A stretch of 64,000 bases of DNA from Lactuca virosa (Eukaryota; Streptophyta; Magnoliopsida; Asterales; Asteraceae), in assembly GCA_928212115.1 (NCBI GenBank), contig CAKMRJ010003334.1, positions 95,295,397-95,359,396 of the forward strand. The letters run 5' to 3'. Under the pieces are notes generated by a model. That model saw nothing but the letters and a program-made list of their open reading frames with translations, searched no databases and was not told the DNA's origin. Of the stretch, positions 1 to 9,441 are shown in pieces (positions within the stretch are counted from its first letter, which is position 1; the number at the start of each line of letters is the position of its first letter). The position numbers and the translations under genes were made by a program.

Positions 1-548
1 AAAAGTGTAACAATTTGTATTTTGTTTAATCTTTGTAGTTAAAATTTTGATTGATTAATATATACGAAAAAGTCACACGTGTGATTTGTGTATGCTATAT
101 CTGCTTTTTGTTAAAGATTACTAGAAAATTATTTGGGTTTTAATTAAAAATTATAATTACAATAAACTCTTAAAAGGTACTTTGGTGTGGGTCATGACAA
201 AATTTTACAAATAGTCCTCCTGGTTTTAAATTGTCCTCAAAACAGATTTTATGATTTTTTTAATGAATGGTCCTTTTCGACAAAACATAACACACCAATA
301 GTCCTTTATGTTTGACACTGTTAAAAAATAAGGGTTAGGGCAATGCACAATTACCAATATAGCCTTAATGAATTTTTTGCTTTTAAGAAATGATATATAA
401 TTAGAAATAAAATAAAAGATAATTAGTCCCTTTGGTTTCCCCACTGAACACATCATCTTTCCTTTTATCATTCACTTTCTCAAAAAACATCGCCAACCTC
501 ATCCATCCTCATTTTTCTTTGATTATTCAACTCCAACTCTAACACAAT
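1..548. other. AT-rich flank with a recurring TAGTCC phrase
   Basis: No credible gene is visible. Between about 208 and 440 the phrase AGTCC or GGTCC followed by a T-rich and GTTT-like stretch recurs four times (near 212, 270, 299 and 425). This resembles a decayed member of the MITE-like family seen intact at 60163-60565, whose ends read GGTCCCTATGGTTT. I could not define terminal repeats or a target duplication here, so this is only a resemblance. Confidence 0.25.
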
Positions 549-701
549 GAAAATTGATAAACACATACACTTCAAAAATAAAACACACTAAAAACTGATA
601 AACTTCATTGTCTTCTTCTCGACCAATTGAATTCATAGAGCTTGTACAAATTAGTAACTCAAAAAACAAAACACACACACACACATTGAAAACTGATAAA
701 C
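549..701 (+). repeat. Short direct repeats and a CA microsatellite
   Basis: A phrase GAAAAyTGATAAAC occurs at 549-562, 591-603 (slightly shorter) and 688-701. The last two copies are followed by similar CTTCTTC text, so a unit of about 97 bp appears to have duplicated imperfectly. A short (CA)n run lies at about 669-684. I see no function. Confidence 0.5.
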
Positions 702-884
702 ACCATAGTCTTCTTCCCCTTTGTTCCTTTGTTCATCAAGAACATACAAATACACACAGATCCCAAGAGCTCTCGATCAAATCCCTCAGTTCATTATTAT
801 TTTTTTGGAACTAGCATTGTGATCAACTGAAAAATAAGGAGGTTCCGTGATTATTTCAATGTTGAATATTACAAGATCAAGATC

Positions 885-1187
885 TTGAAGAGTTCCTTAT
901 ATACCGATGTCGTTATTGGCTTCAAGTGTTGTTCTTGTGTTTTCATATGTGGCTATTTTCATGCCCAAAAACCAGAGAGGATGGAGTTGGAACCGGAAGT
1001 GTCCCTCCAATGGAAGCCCATTTGTAATCGCCTTTCACCCTCGTCAACGTTGCCTCAAGAGATTCAAATCCACCATCGAACTCAAAGTAAGGATCGTCAA
1101 AGCTCGTGGACTCTCACAAAACGAAATTACTTATGTAAGAGTCTGAAGTTCCCTCCAATCAAAGCCAATGATTCCAAAACCAGGTGA
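885..1187 (+). other. Unassigned open frame beside the Sire-1 LTR
   Basis: A 100-codon plus-strand frame lies here, with a second open frame overlapping it at 907-1146. The translation resembles no family I know. It has two near-repeats of the phrase CCTCCAAT followed by AAGCC, and no domain, signal peptide or splice context that I can defend. It ends just outside the LTR that starts at 1194. It could be an exon remnant of a host gene disrupted by the insertion, or a chance frame. I do not claim it as a gene. Confidence 0.12.
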
Positions 1188-1193
1188 GCCACT

Positions 1194-1497
1194 TGTGAGA
1201 ACAATAAATAAGATCGAAAGATTCTATAATAATGATGTGAATTAAAGATAAGAACAATGAAGATCAAACGTGTGCCTAACGCTTTGATTAATCAACTCTA
1301 GAAGAGTTCTTTGAGAACAACATTGTAAGAGCGTACAAACATCAATTAGGGTTACGAAAACGTTAACCCTAAAGTTACATGCATGCACAATATATATAGT
1401 CTAAAAAACTAAGTGGATCCAAGAATGGACAGGCCCAAACCGGAATAAAACATACTAAACTTTGCACACATTTGACAAAAAACTATTAAACTCAACA
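1194..1497 (-). repeat. 3' LTR of Sire-1
   Basis: On the minus strand the LTR reads TGTTGAGTTT at its start and ends in CTCACA, giving the TG...CA ends of a copia LTR with an imperfect inverted repeat. A purine tract sits directly upstream on the minus strand (1498-1509), which fixes the 3' LTR start. A TATA-like box lies inside at 1391-1398. It is 304 bp. The outer boundary at 1194 is less certain than the inner one. No partner LTR is in the window. Confidence 0.65.
1391..1398 (-). promoter_or_regulatory. TATA-like box in the Sire-1 LTR
   Basis: TATATATA lies about 100 bp into the LTR on the minus strand, a normal place for the U3 promoter of a plant copia LTR. This is based on sequence only. 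Confidence 0.4.
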
Positions 1498-1509
1498 ATC
1501 TTCCCCTTT
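1498..1509 (-). other. Polypurine tract of Sire-1
   Basis: The minus strand reads AAAGGGGAAGAT immediately before the LTR TG. This is the usual primer site for plus-strand synthesis in LTR retrotransposons. It orients the element as minus strand and shows that 1534-5000 is the 3' end of the internal region. Confidence 0.75.
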
Positions 1510-1533
1510 GTGTCAAATTCTGAACGAGAGTCT

Positions 1534-4500
1534 TCACTGTTGCCTTCTCTGCGCGTTGAAAAGTTTGGGCATCAAATTTAAAAGCATGTTTCGGACACAG
1601 AGATACCAACTGATCATATCCGAAAAGCATTTCAGATCCGTTGCTGTGTTCGCCTTGCAAGTTTCAACCATGGAGAGAATAGTCTTCAGAGCATTGGTTG
1701 AGTAGAGATGTTTGTCTCTCAGAAAGAACATACTCTTCTAAACTGTTTCACCAGACTTTCGATTATACATAACACTCCAGTGCTCTTTCTGAATAACTCT
1801 AAGGTTCATCTTCTTTAGGTCCTGAGGCTCCTCTCCGGGTTTCAAAATGGGCTTTTTCTACAGAACCATCTCTATCTCCACATCCATCTTCGCAATTTCT
1901 AAAATATAGCAGATAAGCATCTTTTTGAGATGGGCAATGATGGTCTTGTATTTCTTCTCATCTTTCATGACAATATTGAACATTGAGATTCATTCGTATG
2001 GATTCATAAATGGCAAGTTGCCACTGAATTCATTCAACACTTTATCAACTCCCCAAAAGCCCTTGAATCTTATATTCACAAAATCTTCAGTAGGTATAGC
2101 CGAACAAACCTTCAACCCCATAATCCTCTTCAAGCTCCAAGTCTGATAATGAGGCTTGGCATACTTCAAGTAGAAATTGAAGAGTTTCAGATTCATTGCT
2201 TTATCAGAAATCAGAGCCTTTTCGATCTTCTCAAAACACCGAAACAAAAAAGCGCTAGGAGTAATAGGAAAATCAAATTGAGAGTCTGCTTCATTATTCA
2301 GATCAAAAGATATCGTAGGCTCAAGCCAATAGACCCTCAGATTATCAAAGGCATCTCTCTGAATTCTATCAGTTAGCCATGGAGGAAAAAGTGACTTCTG
2401 AGTTTCAAGCGTCACTTTTGCAATTTTAGCCTCCGCTTCTTGTGCTTCAAACTTCTTACGAAGCTTTAGAAGATCATCTAGTTCTTTGTCTCTCTTCTTT
2501 AACAAAGGCTTCTCTTATTCAGAAAGCTCTTCTTCTTCTTCTTCTTCATCAATAACCGTCTCTTTGCCTTTATTTGAAGCAAAAGCTTCATTACCATTAT
2601 GATCATCAGCCTTCGGTTTTTGTTCTTGTTCATGTTCACTAGTGGTTTGCTTTACTTGGGGTTCTTCTTTGTCTTCTTCCCCTTGTTTCGGAAGAGCACC
2701 ACTTCCCGAAACACATTCTATTTGATTTAGAATTGCTAACACTTGTTGAAGTTTGTCCGAAAGATGTTATCGAACAGAGACTGTGAACACGGAGTCACGA
2801 GTCTCGCAAACCGTTGCAAATACAGATTAATTTCGGAAATACAGCTTTTGACAACTGTTTTTTCAGATTCCTATTCATCTATATGCTTGTTGGCATATTG
2901 CAGCTTTACCGAAAGGACCTTGGCCTTCTGAGTCTTTTCTGCTAACTGATCCATGATCTTGTTTTCTATGGACAAGTCCTCCTGAAATTTTTCTATCTTG
3001 GTAAGAACTAAGGCGTTGAGTTCAGCATTGTCAACCTTTATTGCTGAACGAACAACATAAAGTGCCTCCTTCTTAGCTTGCAGAGAACTCCGAAACCATG
3101 CAATAACTTTATTCACGACTTCAGTGTTGGAGTGAGATGATGTTCTGAACTCAGCCATAAAGTTTTGCACATCTTGAGATAGTTTTTCGACTTTTGAGGT
3201 CGTTTCAGAAATAGACTTTTCGGAAGCTTTAATTTCCTTGGTAGATTCCTCATGAACTTTCGCATTCTCTTTCGTTAACATCTCCACATTTTCCTTGTGG
3301 GTTGTCAACATATACTCCCAGTTGGGTGAAGACGAAGACTTGGAAGACTCCAAGAGAGAATCCAATTTTTCATTGAGTTTCTTGAACTGCCCTTTCGTCA
3401 TAGGGGCATCTAGATCATCACTATTTGCATTGACGGTGAAGGGGCTGAAAATGAAATCTGTAAAGGATCCTGGATCATCTCCATACAAAACTTCATCTGA
3501 TTCTTTTGAAGGATGAACAGTGGATGTATCGGGTTCTGAAGTTACACCAGTATTGACATTTGCCCCCGTATCAGATACATTGACATTAATGTTTAAAGCC
3601 CTATTCGCCTCCGAAACGGACTTGACAATAGGAACTTCTGGTGAAGTGGTAATGGATGATGTGGTTGGAGGGGTGGAATCAGTAAATATGGTGGATGTTA
3701 ATGGAATGGAGATCTGAGAAAGTAAAATTCCAACAAATATATATGGTCATAGTGGAGGGATGGAAGAGATCGGAATGGTAGTGATAACAGGTGAAGATGG
3801 TGGAGTGAAGGTATGAAAGATATCCGAAACAGGAATAGATGAAGGAAATGGAGATGATACCTTCAGAACAGATTCAGTGGGAGTGGGTTCCGAAGTCGCT
3901 GCAGTGTCATCCTCATTGTGAAAAGTACCATCATCTCGGACTTCAGTTAGAGTCCTGGATTCTGAATCCTCCTGAGCAACTGGAGAAGAAGATCTCGGTT
4001 TCTTGGCTTGATTTCTGGTCTTCTTAGGATCCTTTACCACATCAAAAGCACCAACCTTCGCTTTTCTCTTTCCTCCCCTCTTCGGTTTGGAACCCTCCTC
4101 AGTCGGCTTTCGTAACTCATCTGATATTGGGCGAACACCAAAAGATGGTTACTTCCTATATTCATTCACGATGACATTATCAGAGGGAACTTTCACCAAC
4201 ATTACTTCCAGAATAGTCCCAACAAAAGTGAAATTCTGAGGATCTCACATCATAAACGAGGAGGTCTAGAGAGTCGGAATTACAACCATCACTGATTCAG
4301 TCATCAGTGGAACCTTGAAATGGCCAAGTGCACGGTTGACCATGATAGACCAAAACCGAGCACAAGATATCTCCGAGTGGCGAGGAGTAGAAACTGTGCT
4401 TTGAACAAATTAAGACCATAGAACAGCACCAAAATCCAGATTGATTCCATGGTAGAGGCCATAAATGAAAGTGTAAAACATCTTACTTGCACTGTTTGAT

Positions 4501-5000
4501 CTTGCAACCCTTTCAGAAAAACTCTTGAAGAGGATAGTGAATAGTCTATTCCACATAAGAGGAATAAAGGAATTCCTGCACTTTGTCAATAAAGTGATGT
4601 CCCCAATAAATCCCATCTGATAGAACATCTTGATGATGGCGATGTTGGAAATTAACTTTGGATCCACGAGAGCATCAGATGAAGCAAACCCTAAGTCTGC
4701 AGAAACGGGTCTTGGTGATCGAGGTTTTGTGAAATGCAACCTGGAAGTGGATTATCCCATCTTCCTTGGTGTAGATGGCTGAGGAGTAAGCTTCTGAAAG
4801 ATGAACTAGTGGAACTGATTCTGCCATTGTTAGAGCTTGAGCCAGTGGCAAGAATTTGAGACATTCGATAATTGGCCTTAAAACTTTGTCGTAGTGTGAA
4901 GATTCAAGATCAATGATCACGTTTGCCCATTCTTCACGTTGAGCATGATTACAGAGGCTGATTGATCAGCAAAGGAGATATGCTCAGATGAGCCTGACAT
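1534..5000 (-). pseudogene. Broken envelope-like ORF3 of Sire-1
   Basis: This long minus-strand coding region, now in many frames, lies between a TATA-like box (5105-5112) and the polypurine tract. The probable start is the ATG at 4998-5000. In order it encodes: an N-terminal domain (about 4300-5000) with predicted helices and the stretch PLVHLSEAY; a Ser/Pro/acidic linker (about 3750-4100); a long coiled-coil candidate rich in K, E, L and S (2871-3488); an acidic EEEEEEL tract near 2520-2540; and a C-terminal domain (about 1534-2505) holding the motif WSLKRI. The same order and motifs recur in the ORF3 at 52174-56148. By position it matches the envelope-like ORF of Sireviruses. I see no signal peptide and no clear transmembrane segment, so membrane function is not supported. 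Several frameshifts and stops make it a pseudogene. Confidence 0.6.
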
Positions 5001-5104
5001 TGTTCTGGTGAAGATGATGATGACCATTAGAGAGAATTGGGGGTTTTTGTTGTAAGGAATTCGAGAATAATGTTTGCGGTGATAGAAAACCGTTTGAATA
5101 CCCC

Positions 5105-5112
5105 TTTTTATA
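5105..5112 (-). promoter_or_regulatory. TATA-like box upstream of Sire-1 ORF3
   Basis: The minus strand reads AGTATAAAAAGGGG here, about 105 bp upstream of the ORF3 ATG. The Sire-2 ORF3 has a TATA-like box at almost the same distance from its start. This suggests an internal promoter, which is an inference. Confidence 0.4.
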
Positions 5113-5853
5113 CTGTAAGTGATAAGTGGTAAGAGAAAAGCGTCGTTTGACGTTCCCGTATCCCGTAAAAGTAGCCTTGAAACTTGTGACAGCTCATCAA
5201 TGTGTCAGACGCAGTTGTTACAGACACGTGTGATGTCAGGGATTTTCAAAAATTTACGCCTGATTGAAATATTATCTCCAATAAACCATCGTTTCAGATT
5301 TGACAATTTTGGAATCAGCAACCAATTTAACAACTTTAAGATCATGACCTGTTCTCAAATTTAAAGTAACCATTCGGAATTTAGAACCAGACATGGAAAA
5401 ATCACAAGGATTTTTGTGCAAGAGTGTGCCAAAGATAAAAAAATAAATCAAATTAATTTTAGTGATTCTGTGATGTCAAATAAAATTGACATGAAAATCA
5501 GGTGGATCCCGGGAAACGATTTCTTCCTTCTGAGTGGTATCCTGTTGAATTACGGTCACTAGTCTTATAAGAAATCGTGAAAGGCTTCTTTTAATAGGCT
5601 TCATGGGTGGCTAAGCTTCAACCAGATTCCGAAACTCAACATAAGAAGTACTTGTTTGACCAGTTTATCCATAAGAACAAGTAAGCTTTGGATATTGTTT
5701 AAGTGACTGTATAGGATGGAAATCTCAAAAAAAAAACCTGGATCTTTTGGGAAGAAATGTCTTGGGCCGAGAACATTTCATTAAGATCACGCAAAAAGAA
5801 AAAATTGATATTTCAATAATGGTACAAACCAAAAAGGTTTTATTCAACAATTA
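5113..5853 (-). other. Spacer upstream of Sire-1 ORF3
   Basis: No coding region is recognisable. In a complete element the end of pol would lie on this side. I find no RNase H or reverse transcriptase similarity, so pol has been lost or lies beyond the LTR element that starts at 5854. The words ACCATCGTTTCAG near 5287 and ACCATCGTTTCAG near 56398 are shared with the Sire-2 spacer, supporting common ancestry. Confidence 0.45.
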
Positions 5854-6199
5854 TGTTGAAACCCATTTTGATGATCGGTTGATGCGGAATAATAAGAACA
5901 TCTTGAGATTTAACGATAAAATATGAAGAACATAAAAGAGATGAGTAATTCCATAATTTTTACTAGAAAAGAGATAAAATAAGATATGAAGAACATGGTT
6001 GGGAGAGATAACTCTCCCTTGGTAGGAGAAATCCCACCGTACTTTCTCTCTCTAGACAAACTACATTTTGAGCACTCTTACTTTTACAATGACCAACTCT
6101 CTCTATATATAGGAGAGAGAAAAACCAACAATACAATAAAGGGAAATAATACAACCTAATTATCACTCATAATTTGTAGAGCATTTACATGCTACAACA
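5854..6199 (-). repeat. LTR of a non-autonomous element
   Basis: On the plus strand this runs from TGTTGAAACCC to GCTACAACA, giving a TGTTG/CAACA terminal inverted repeat over 346 bp. The purine tract TTTAGGGAGAGAA abuts it on the minus strand at about 6200-6213, which makes this the 3' LTR of a minus-strand element. A TATA-like sequence at 6104-6112 is framed by perfect 7 bp arms CTCTCTC and GAGAGAG. Confidence 0.65.
6097..6119 (-). promoter_or_regulatory. TATA box within an inverted repeat
   Basis: CTCTCTC (6097-6103) and GAGAGAG (6113-6119) flank TATATATAG. The TATA-like core therefore sits in the loop of a potential hairpin. Similar framing occurs in three other LTR families in this window. 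Confidence 0.4.
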
Positions 6200-7360
6200 T
6201 TCTCTCCCTAAATGCTCACAAACGATGAGGGATACAAATAAGTGATAAAAGGATAAAATATAGGAACCGACTAGCAAGTATTGTAATAAAATGAAACATA
6301 ATAAGAACCAAATGTTGAAATGTCTCTGAAACTTTGAAGTGTCTATGATGTCTGAAACTGGGCGATGAAGTCTCTGTTGTCAAAGTCTTCTAAGTAACGA
6401 GGCATAAGCTTCTCCGGTGCTGAAGAGTGAGATTCCAATCCACAGATGCAATTAGTGAACCAAGCTGATCAACATCAAAAAGTTTACCAATAACTTTTGA
6501 AATGTATGTCCCGTAATCATGTCACACTTCGACTTCAAAAAGTCTGAAAAACAAATCTAGTTCTCAAATCATAATACACCCAAAATTCTTCAAGAGAATA
6601 ACCTGCTAAAAATGTGAAGCATCCAAAAGTGAAGCCTGAATAATAAATAATGTGAGTCCAAAGACATGGTCTAGCAATGCCAAAAATTTGATCTGTGAAG
6701 ACCAAAAATCAGTGCCACATCGCATCACTAAATAAATCATCGTCTTCAGAAGTCTCAAAAATCCAAACTCGAACAATCATAAAAACATATCCGGATGATA
6801 TCATAATATTCTCTTCCTATTTTTGATAACCAATGACTGGATATCAAAAATCAACAAATCATCAGGATGGAGAGTGTCGGATACCAAGAGCTATGCAAGC
6901 TCTCCCTAGATGTATGAAGGGTCTCGATAAAACACGAGAATGAGAGTAAAATAAATACTCTGCGGTCATATGTAGCTGGCTGATTCAGTCGCTGAAAACT
7001 CCTCGATCAAATACCAAAGTAACAATAATAACTCTGCTTGAAAAAATCTCTGATGTGCTGAAAGAATACCGATATAACCAAACTGTGGTGTCGGAACTCC
7101 TGAAGTGGTCTTCAAACATAAAGTCCACATTCTCAAGATACATGGTTCGTCAACCGGAGATCAAGAGCAACAAGTCATAAAAATATCGTAGGGCGAAAAT
7201 TGTGAAACAATTTTGTTGATCAGACACAACTGCGGTGCAATCCTCATGAAGAAAAATATGATGTCCGACTGCGGTATGGAGTAATCATCATGGAAAGAAT
7301 AAAATTCTTCCAATATAATCGACATAAAGTAAACCAATGTGACTATCAAAGGTTGGGTTG
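6200..7360 (-). mobile_element. Non-coding interior of a non-autonomous LTR element
   Basis: This 1.16 kb adjoins the purine tract of the 5854-6199 LTR. No frame longer than about 70 codons is present on either strand, and none resembles gag or pol. The far LTR and primer-binding site are missing, so the element is truncated on the right near the AT-rich stretch. The design fits a LARD- or TRIM-like derivative. The word TGCGGT, common in the next region, first appears here at about 6961, 7230 and 7268. Confidence 0.45.
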
Positions 7361-7555
7361 TGGCAAAAATTGATATTAAAAAAATAATTGGTTTTTTTTT
7401 TTAAATGGTTTTAATAAAAAAAAATGGTTTTAATAAAAATGAGTGTTAAAAAAATTGGTTAAATAAAAAAAATGGCTGAAAAAAAATGGTATAAAAAAAT
7501 TGGTGTTAAAAAAATAAATGGTGTTAATTAAAAAAAATAAGGCAAAAAGAATAAA
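7361..7555. repeat. AT-rich stretch with AATGG/TTGG phrase repeats
   Basis: Short words of A, T and GG (AATGGT, ATTGGTGTT, TTAAAAAAA) repeat irregularly. No gene is visible. It marks the border between the non-autonomous element and the G-rich region. Confidence 0.6.
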
Positions 7556-8261
7556 TGGAGAGAGGGGGAGGGGGCTGCAATAAGAGGGGAGGAGGAAAGG
7601 AGGAGGAGGGAGGAGGGCTAAAGAGAAATGAGGAGGAAGGGGGATGAAAAGGAAGAGGTACCGGAGAGGAAGGGGTTGCGGGTGAGAGGAGACTGCAGTG
7701 GGATGTGAAGATAAGTTACGGTGGGAAGACTGCAGTGGGGAGGGAGGAGTAGGTTGCGGTGGGAGGACTGCAGTGGATAAGGTGAGGAAGATAGGGGAAG
7801 TGCTACCGAGGATGAGAAGGGAAGGAGGTGGGTACTGAATAGGGAAAGAGTTGTATGGCTGCGGTGGCGTTGAGTGAAGTCTGCGGTAGTAGGAGAAGGA
7901 TAGAGGTTGCGGTTATGCGTGGAGGCGAAGAAGGCTGCAATGCAAGGAGCGTAGGTAGCTGCGGTCTGCGAAGGGAAGCTGTCTGTTGTTCGAATGCAAA
8001 GAAGAGAGGTTGCGGTCAAGGCTTTGGGCGAAGATTGCGGTCAGAGGTTGAGGTCTCTCGGATATGTGTAAGAGGGTCTCCGGTACTAGGCCTGAGAGGG
8101 GTACCGCAGGGCTTCTTATGAGAAGGTGTTCGGTAGCAAAGAAGGCTCCGGTAGCTGAGAAGGTCTCCGGTACCAGGACTGAGAGGGGTACTACAGAGAC
8201 TTCTCAGGAGGCTTCGGTTGGGCAGTTTTTGGGCTACGGTTCTGGGAACCAAGGAGGGCAA
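7556..8261 (+). repeat. G-rich region with many TGCGGT-like words
   Basis: The plus strand is strongly purine-biased at first (GGAGG runs) and then carries about twenty variants of TGCGGT, TGCAGT, CTCCGGT and TTCGGT at irregular spacing of 15-40 bp. Within it 8075-8161 and 8162-8248 form an imperfect 87 bp tandem duplication beginning GGTCTCCGGTAC. An 88-codon frame at 7855-8121 is open but has no family resemblance, and its conservation in the second copy is not independent evidence. It may be part of an LTR or a G-rich satellite-like tract. Confidence 0.45.
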
Positions 8262-8589
8262 TGTTGATGACGAAAAATGCTATTTTTCATGGAAAAATGA
8301 TACCGAAAAGACCATTTCTTCATATTTTAACAAGGGGAATCTTTTCTAGAGCATTTTGGGTCAAAAAGAGGTGTTGGGAAGGCAAAAAGCAAGAGAGATA
8401 AATGCATAAAATGAGGGGACAAGGCATGATTTTAATGAAAAAGGTGGAGTGTGCAGGGGATTAAGGGACAAAAGGTGATGGGATTAGTCTAGGCCCATTA
8501 TGTAGTTTGCCCGGGCCCCATTTATATGCTCATTGGGAGGGGCTCATTTATATGCTTATTGGGCGGAGCCCGATATATGTATTATGGTA

Positions 8590-8790
8590 TATGATATTTT
8601 GGGGAACTCACTAAGCCTCGTGCTTACCCAGTTGGATAAAAATGTTTTTCTGGTACTTCAGTGATTCTTGAGAAGGTCAAGTTTTAACTATACACATACG
8701 CATTCACAACATGTTTCCGCATAATGTATTTTACTTTGATATATTGGATAAATAAAAATGAAAAATTTGGGTTGAAAATTAGGACGTTAA
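8590..8790 (+). repeat. Gypsy-type LTR fragment, U5 side
   Basis: The phrase GGGGAACTCACTAAGC followed by CGTGCTTAC matches, on the opposite strand, the text near 40990-41025 in the gypsy LTR at 40762-42505. The end AATTAGGACGTTA parallels the end of that LTR (GGGCCGTTACA on its coding strand). So this is the 3' part of a plus-strand LTR of a related but different gypsy family. No primer-binding site follows it. The sequence from 8262 to 8590 may belong to the same LTR. Confidence 0.45.
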
Positions 8791-9441
8791 AGCGCCCCTC
8801 CTGGAAGCTTACATATATGGTCGATTTTTGGCTCATTTTTCCTCACAATTCCTGCAAATCTCTCTTAAATTTTCCTTAGGCCCCGGGGCCTTGTTCTAGT
8901 ACTTCTTAGGCATTATTATCGAAGCTTTATAGCGTTAGAGATCATAGAGAAATATAGTTTTCAGTTTCGAAGTTCTGCCCGCGCATTGTCCGGTTTTCTG
9001 CTGAACAACTTAGAAATTGAGTTATGCTTTCTATGATTTTGAGTATAACTTATGTTTATGTTTATAATCGTTATTATGAACTTATAAATAAGATTTATCA
9101 GTACTAGTCTTTATACTGATCGATCTACTAACGAGAATGATGACAAGGTAAGATCATCGAGGTGTTTAAAGCGGATTTTCCAAAAAATATATCTTTATAT
9201 GCCAAACGGATCTTACCTCTGATAGGATCTTATCTGGTTGTTTCTTATAAGCTATAATTCAATGTTTCGTTTGCGATTATTGATAAATCTAAGAAACAAT
9301 AATTATAAACGTGAATAATATAAACAATGACTGAACGTACTAATATTTATATCTAGGTTCTTTTTAAAAGAAAAGGTTGAAGCGTATTTGGACCGTAGAC
9401 TTAACTAAAAGTCATCCACCTTTAACAAGTGAGTGCATAGT
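8791..9441. other. Unassigned stretch left of the gypsy element
   Basis: I see no gene, no PBS and no LTR ends. A perfect 14 bp palindrome AGGCCCCGGGGCCT lies at 8878-8891. Two related phrases ending in GATCTTAC or its complement occur near 9155 and 9210. The chromodomain end and 3' LTR of the gypsy element would be expected here and are absent, so this is probably foreign sequence joined after a truncation. Confidence 0.4.

Noticed and set aside
885..1187. A host gene exon
   Set aside because: Two overlapping frames, no domain and no splice evidence. Kept only as a low-confidence open frame.
7855..8121. An 88-codon Cys/Arg/Gly-rich protein gene, apparently conserved in the second copy
   Set aside because: The second copy is not an independent locus, indels there break neighbouring frames, and the composition follows from the G-rich repeat. 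No family resemblance.
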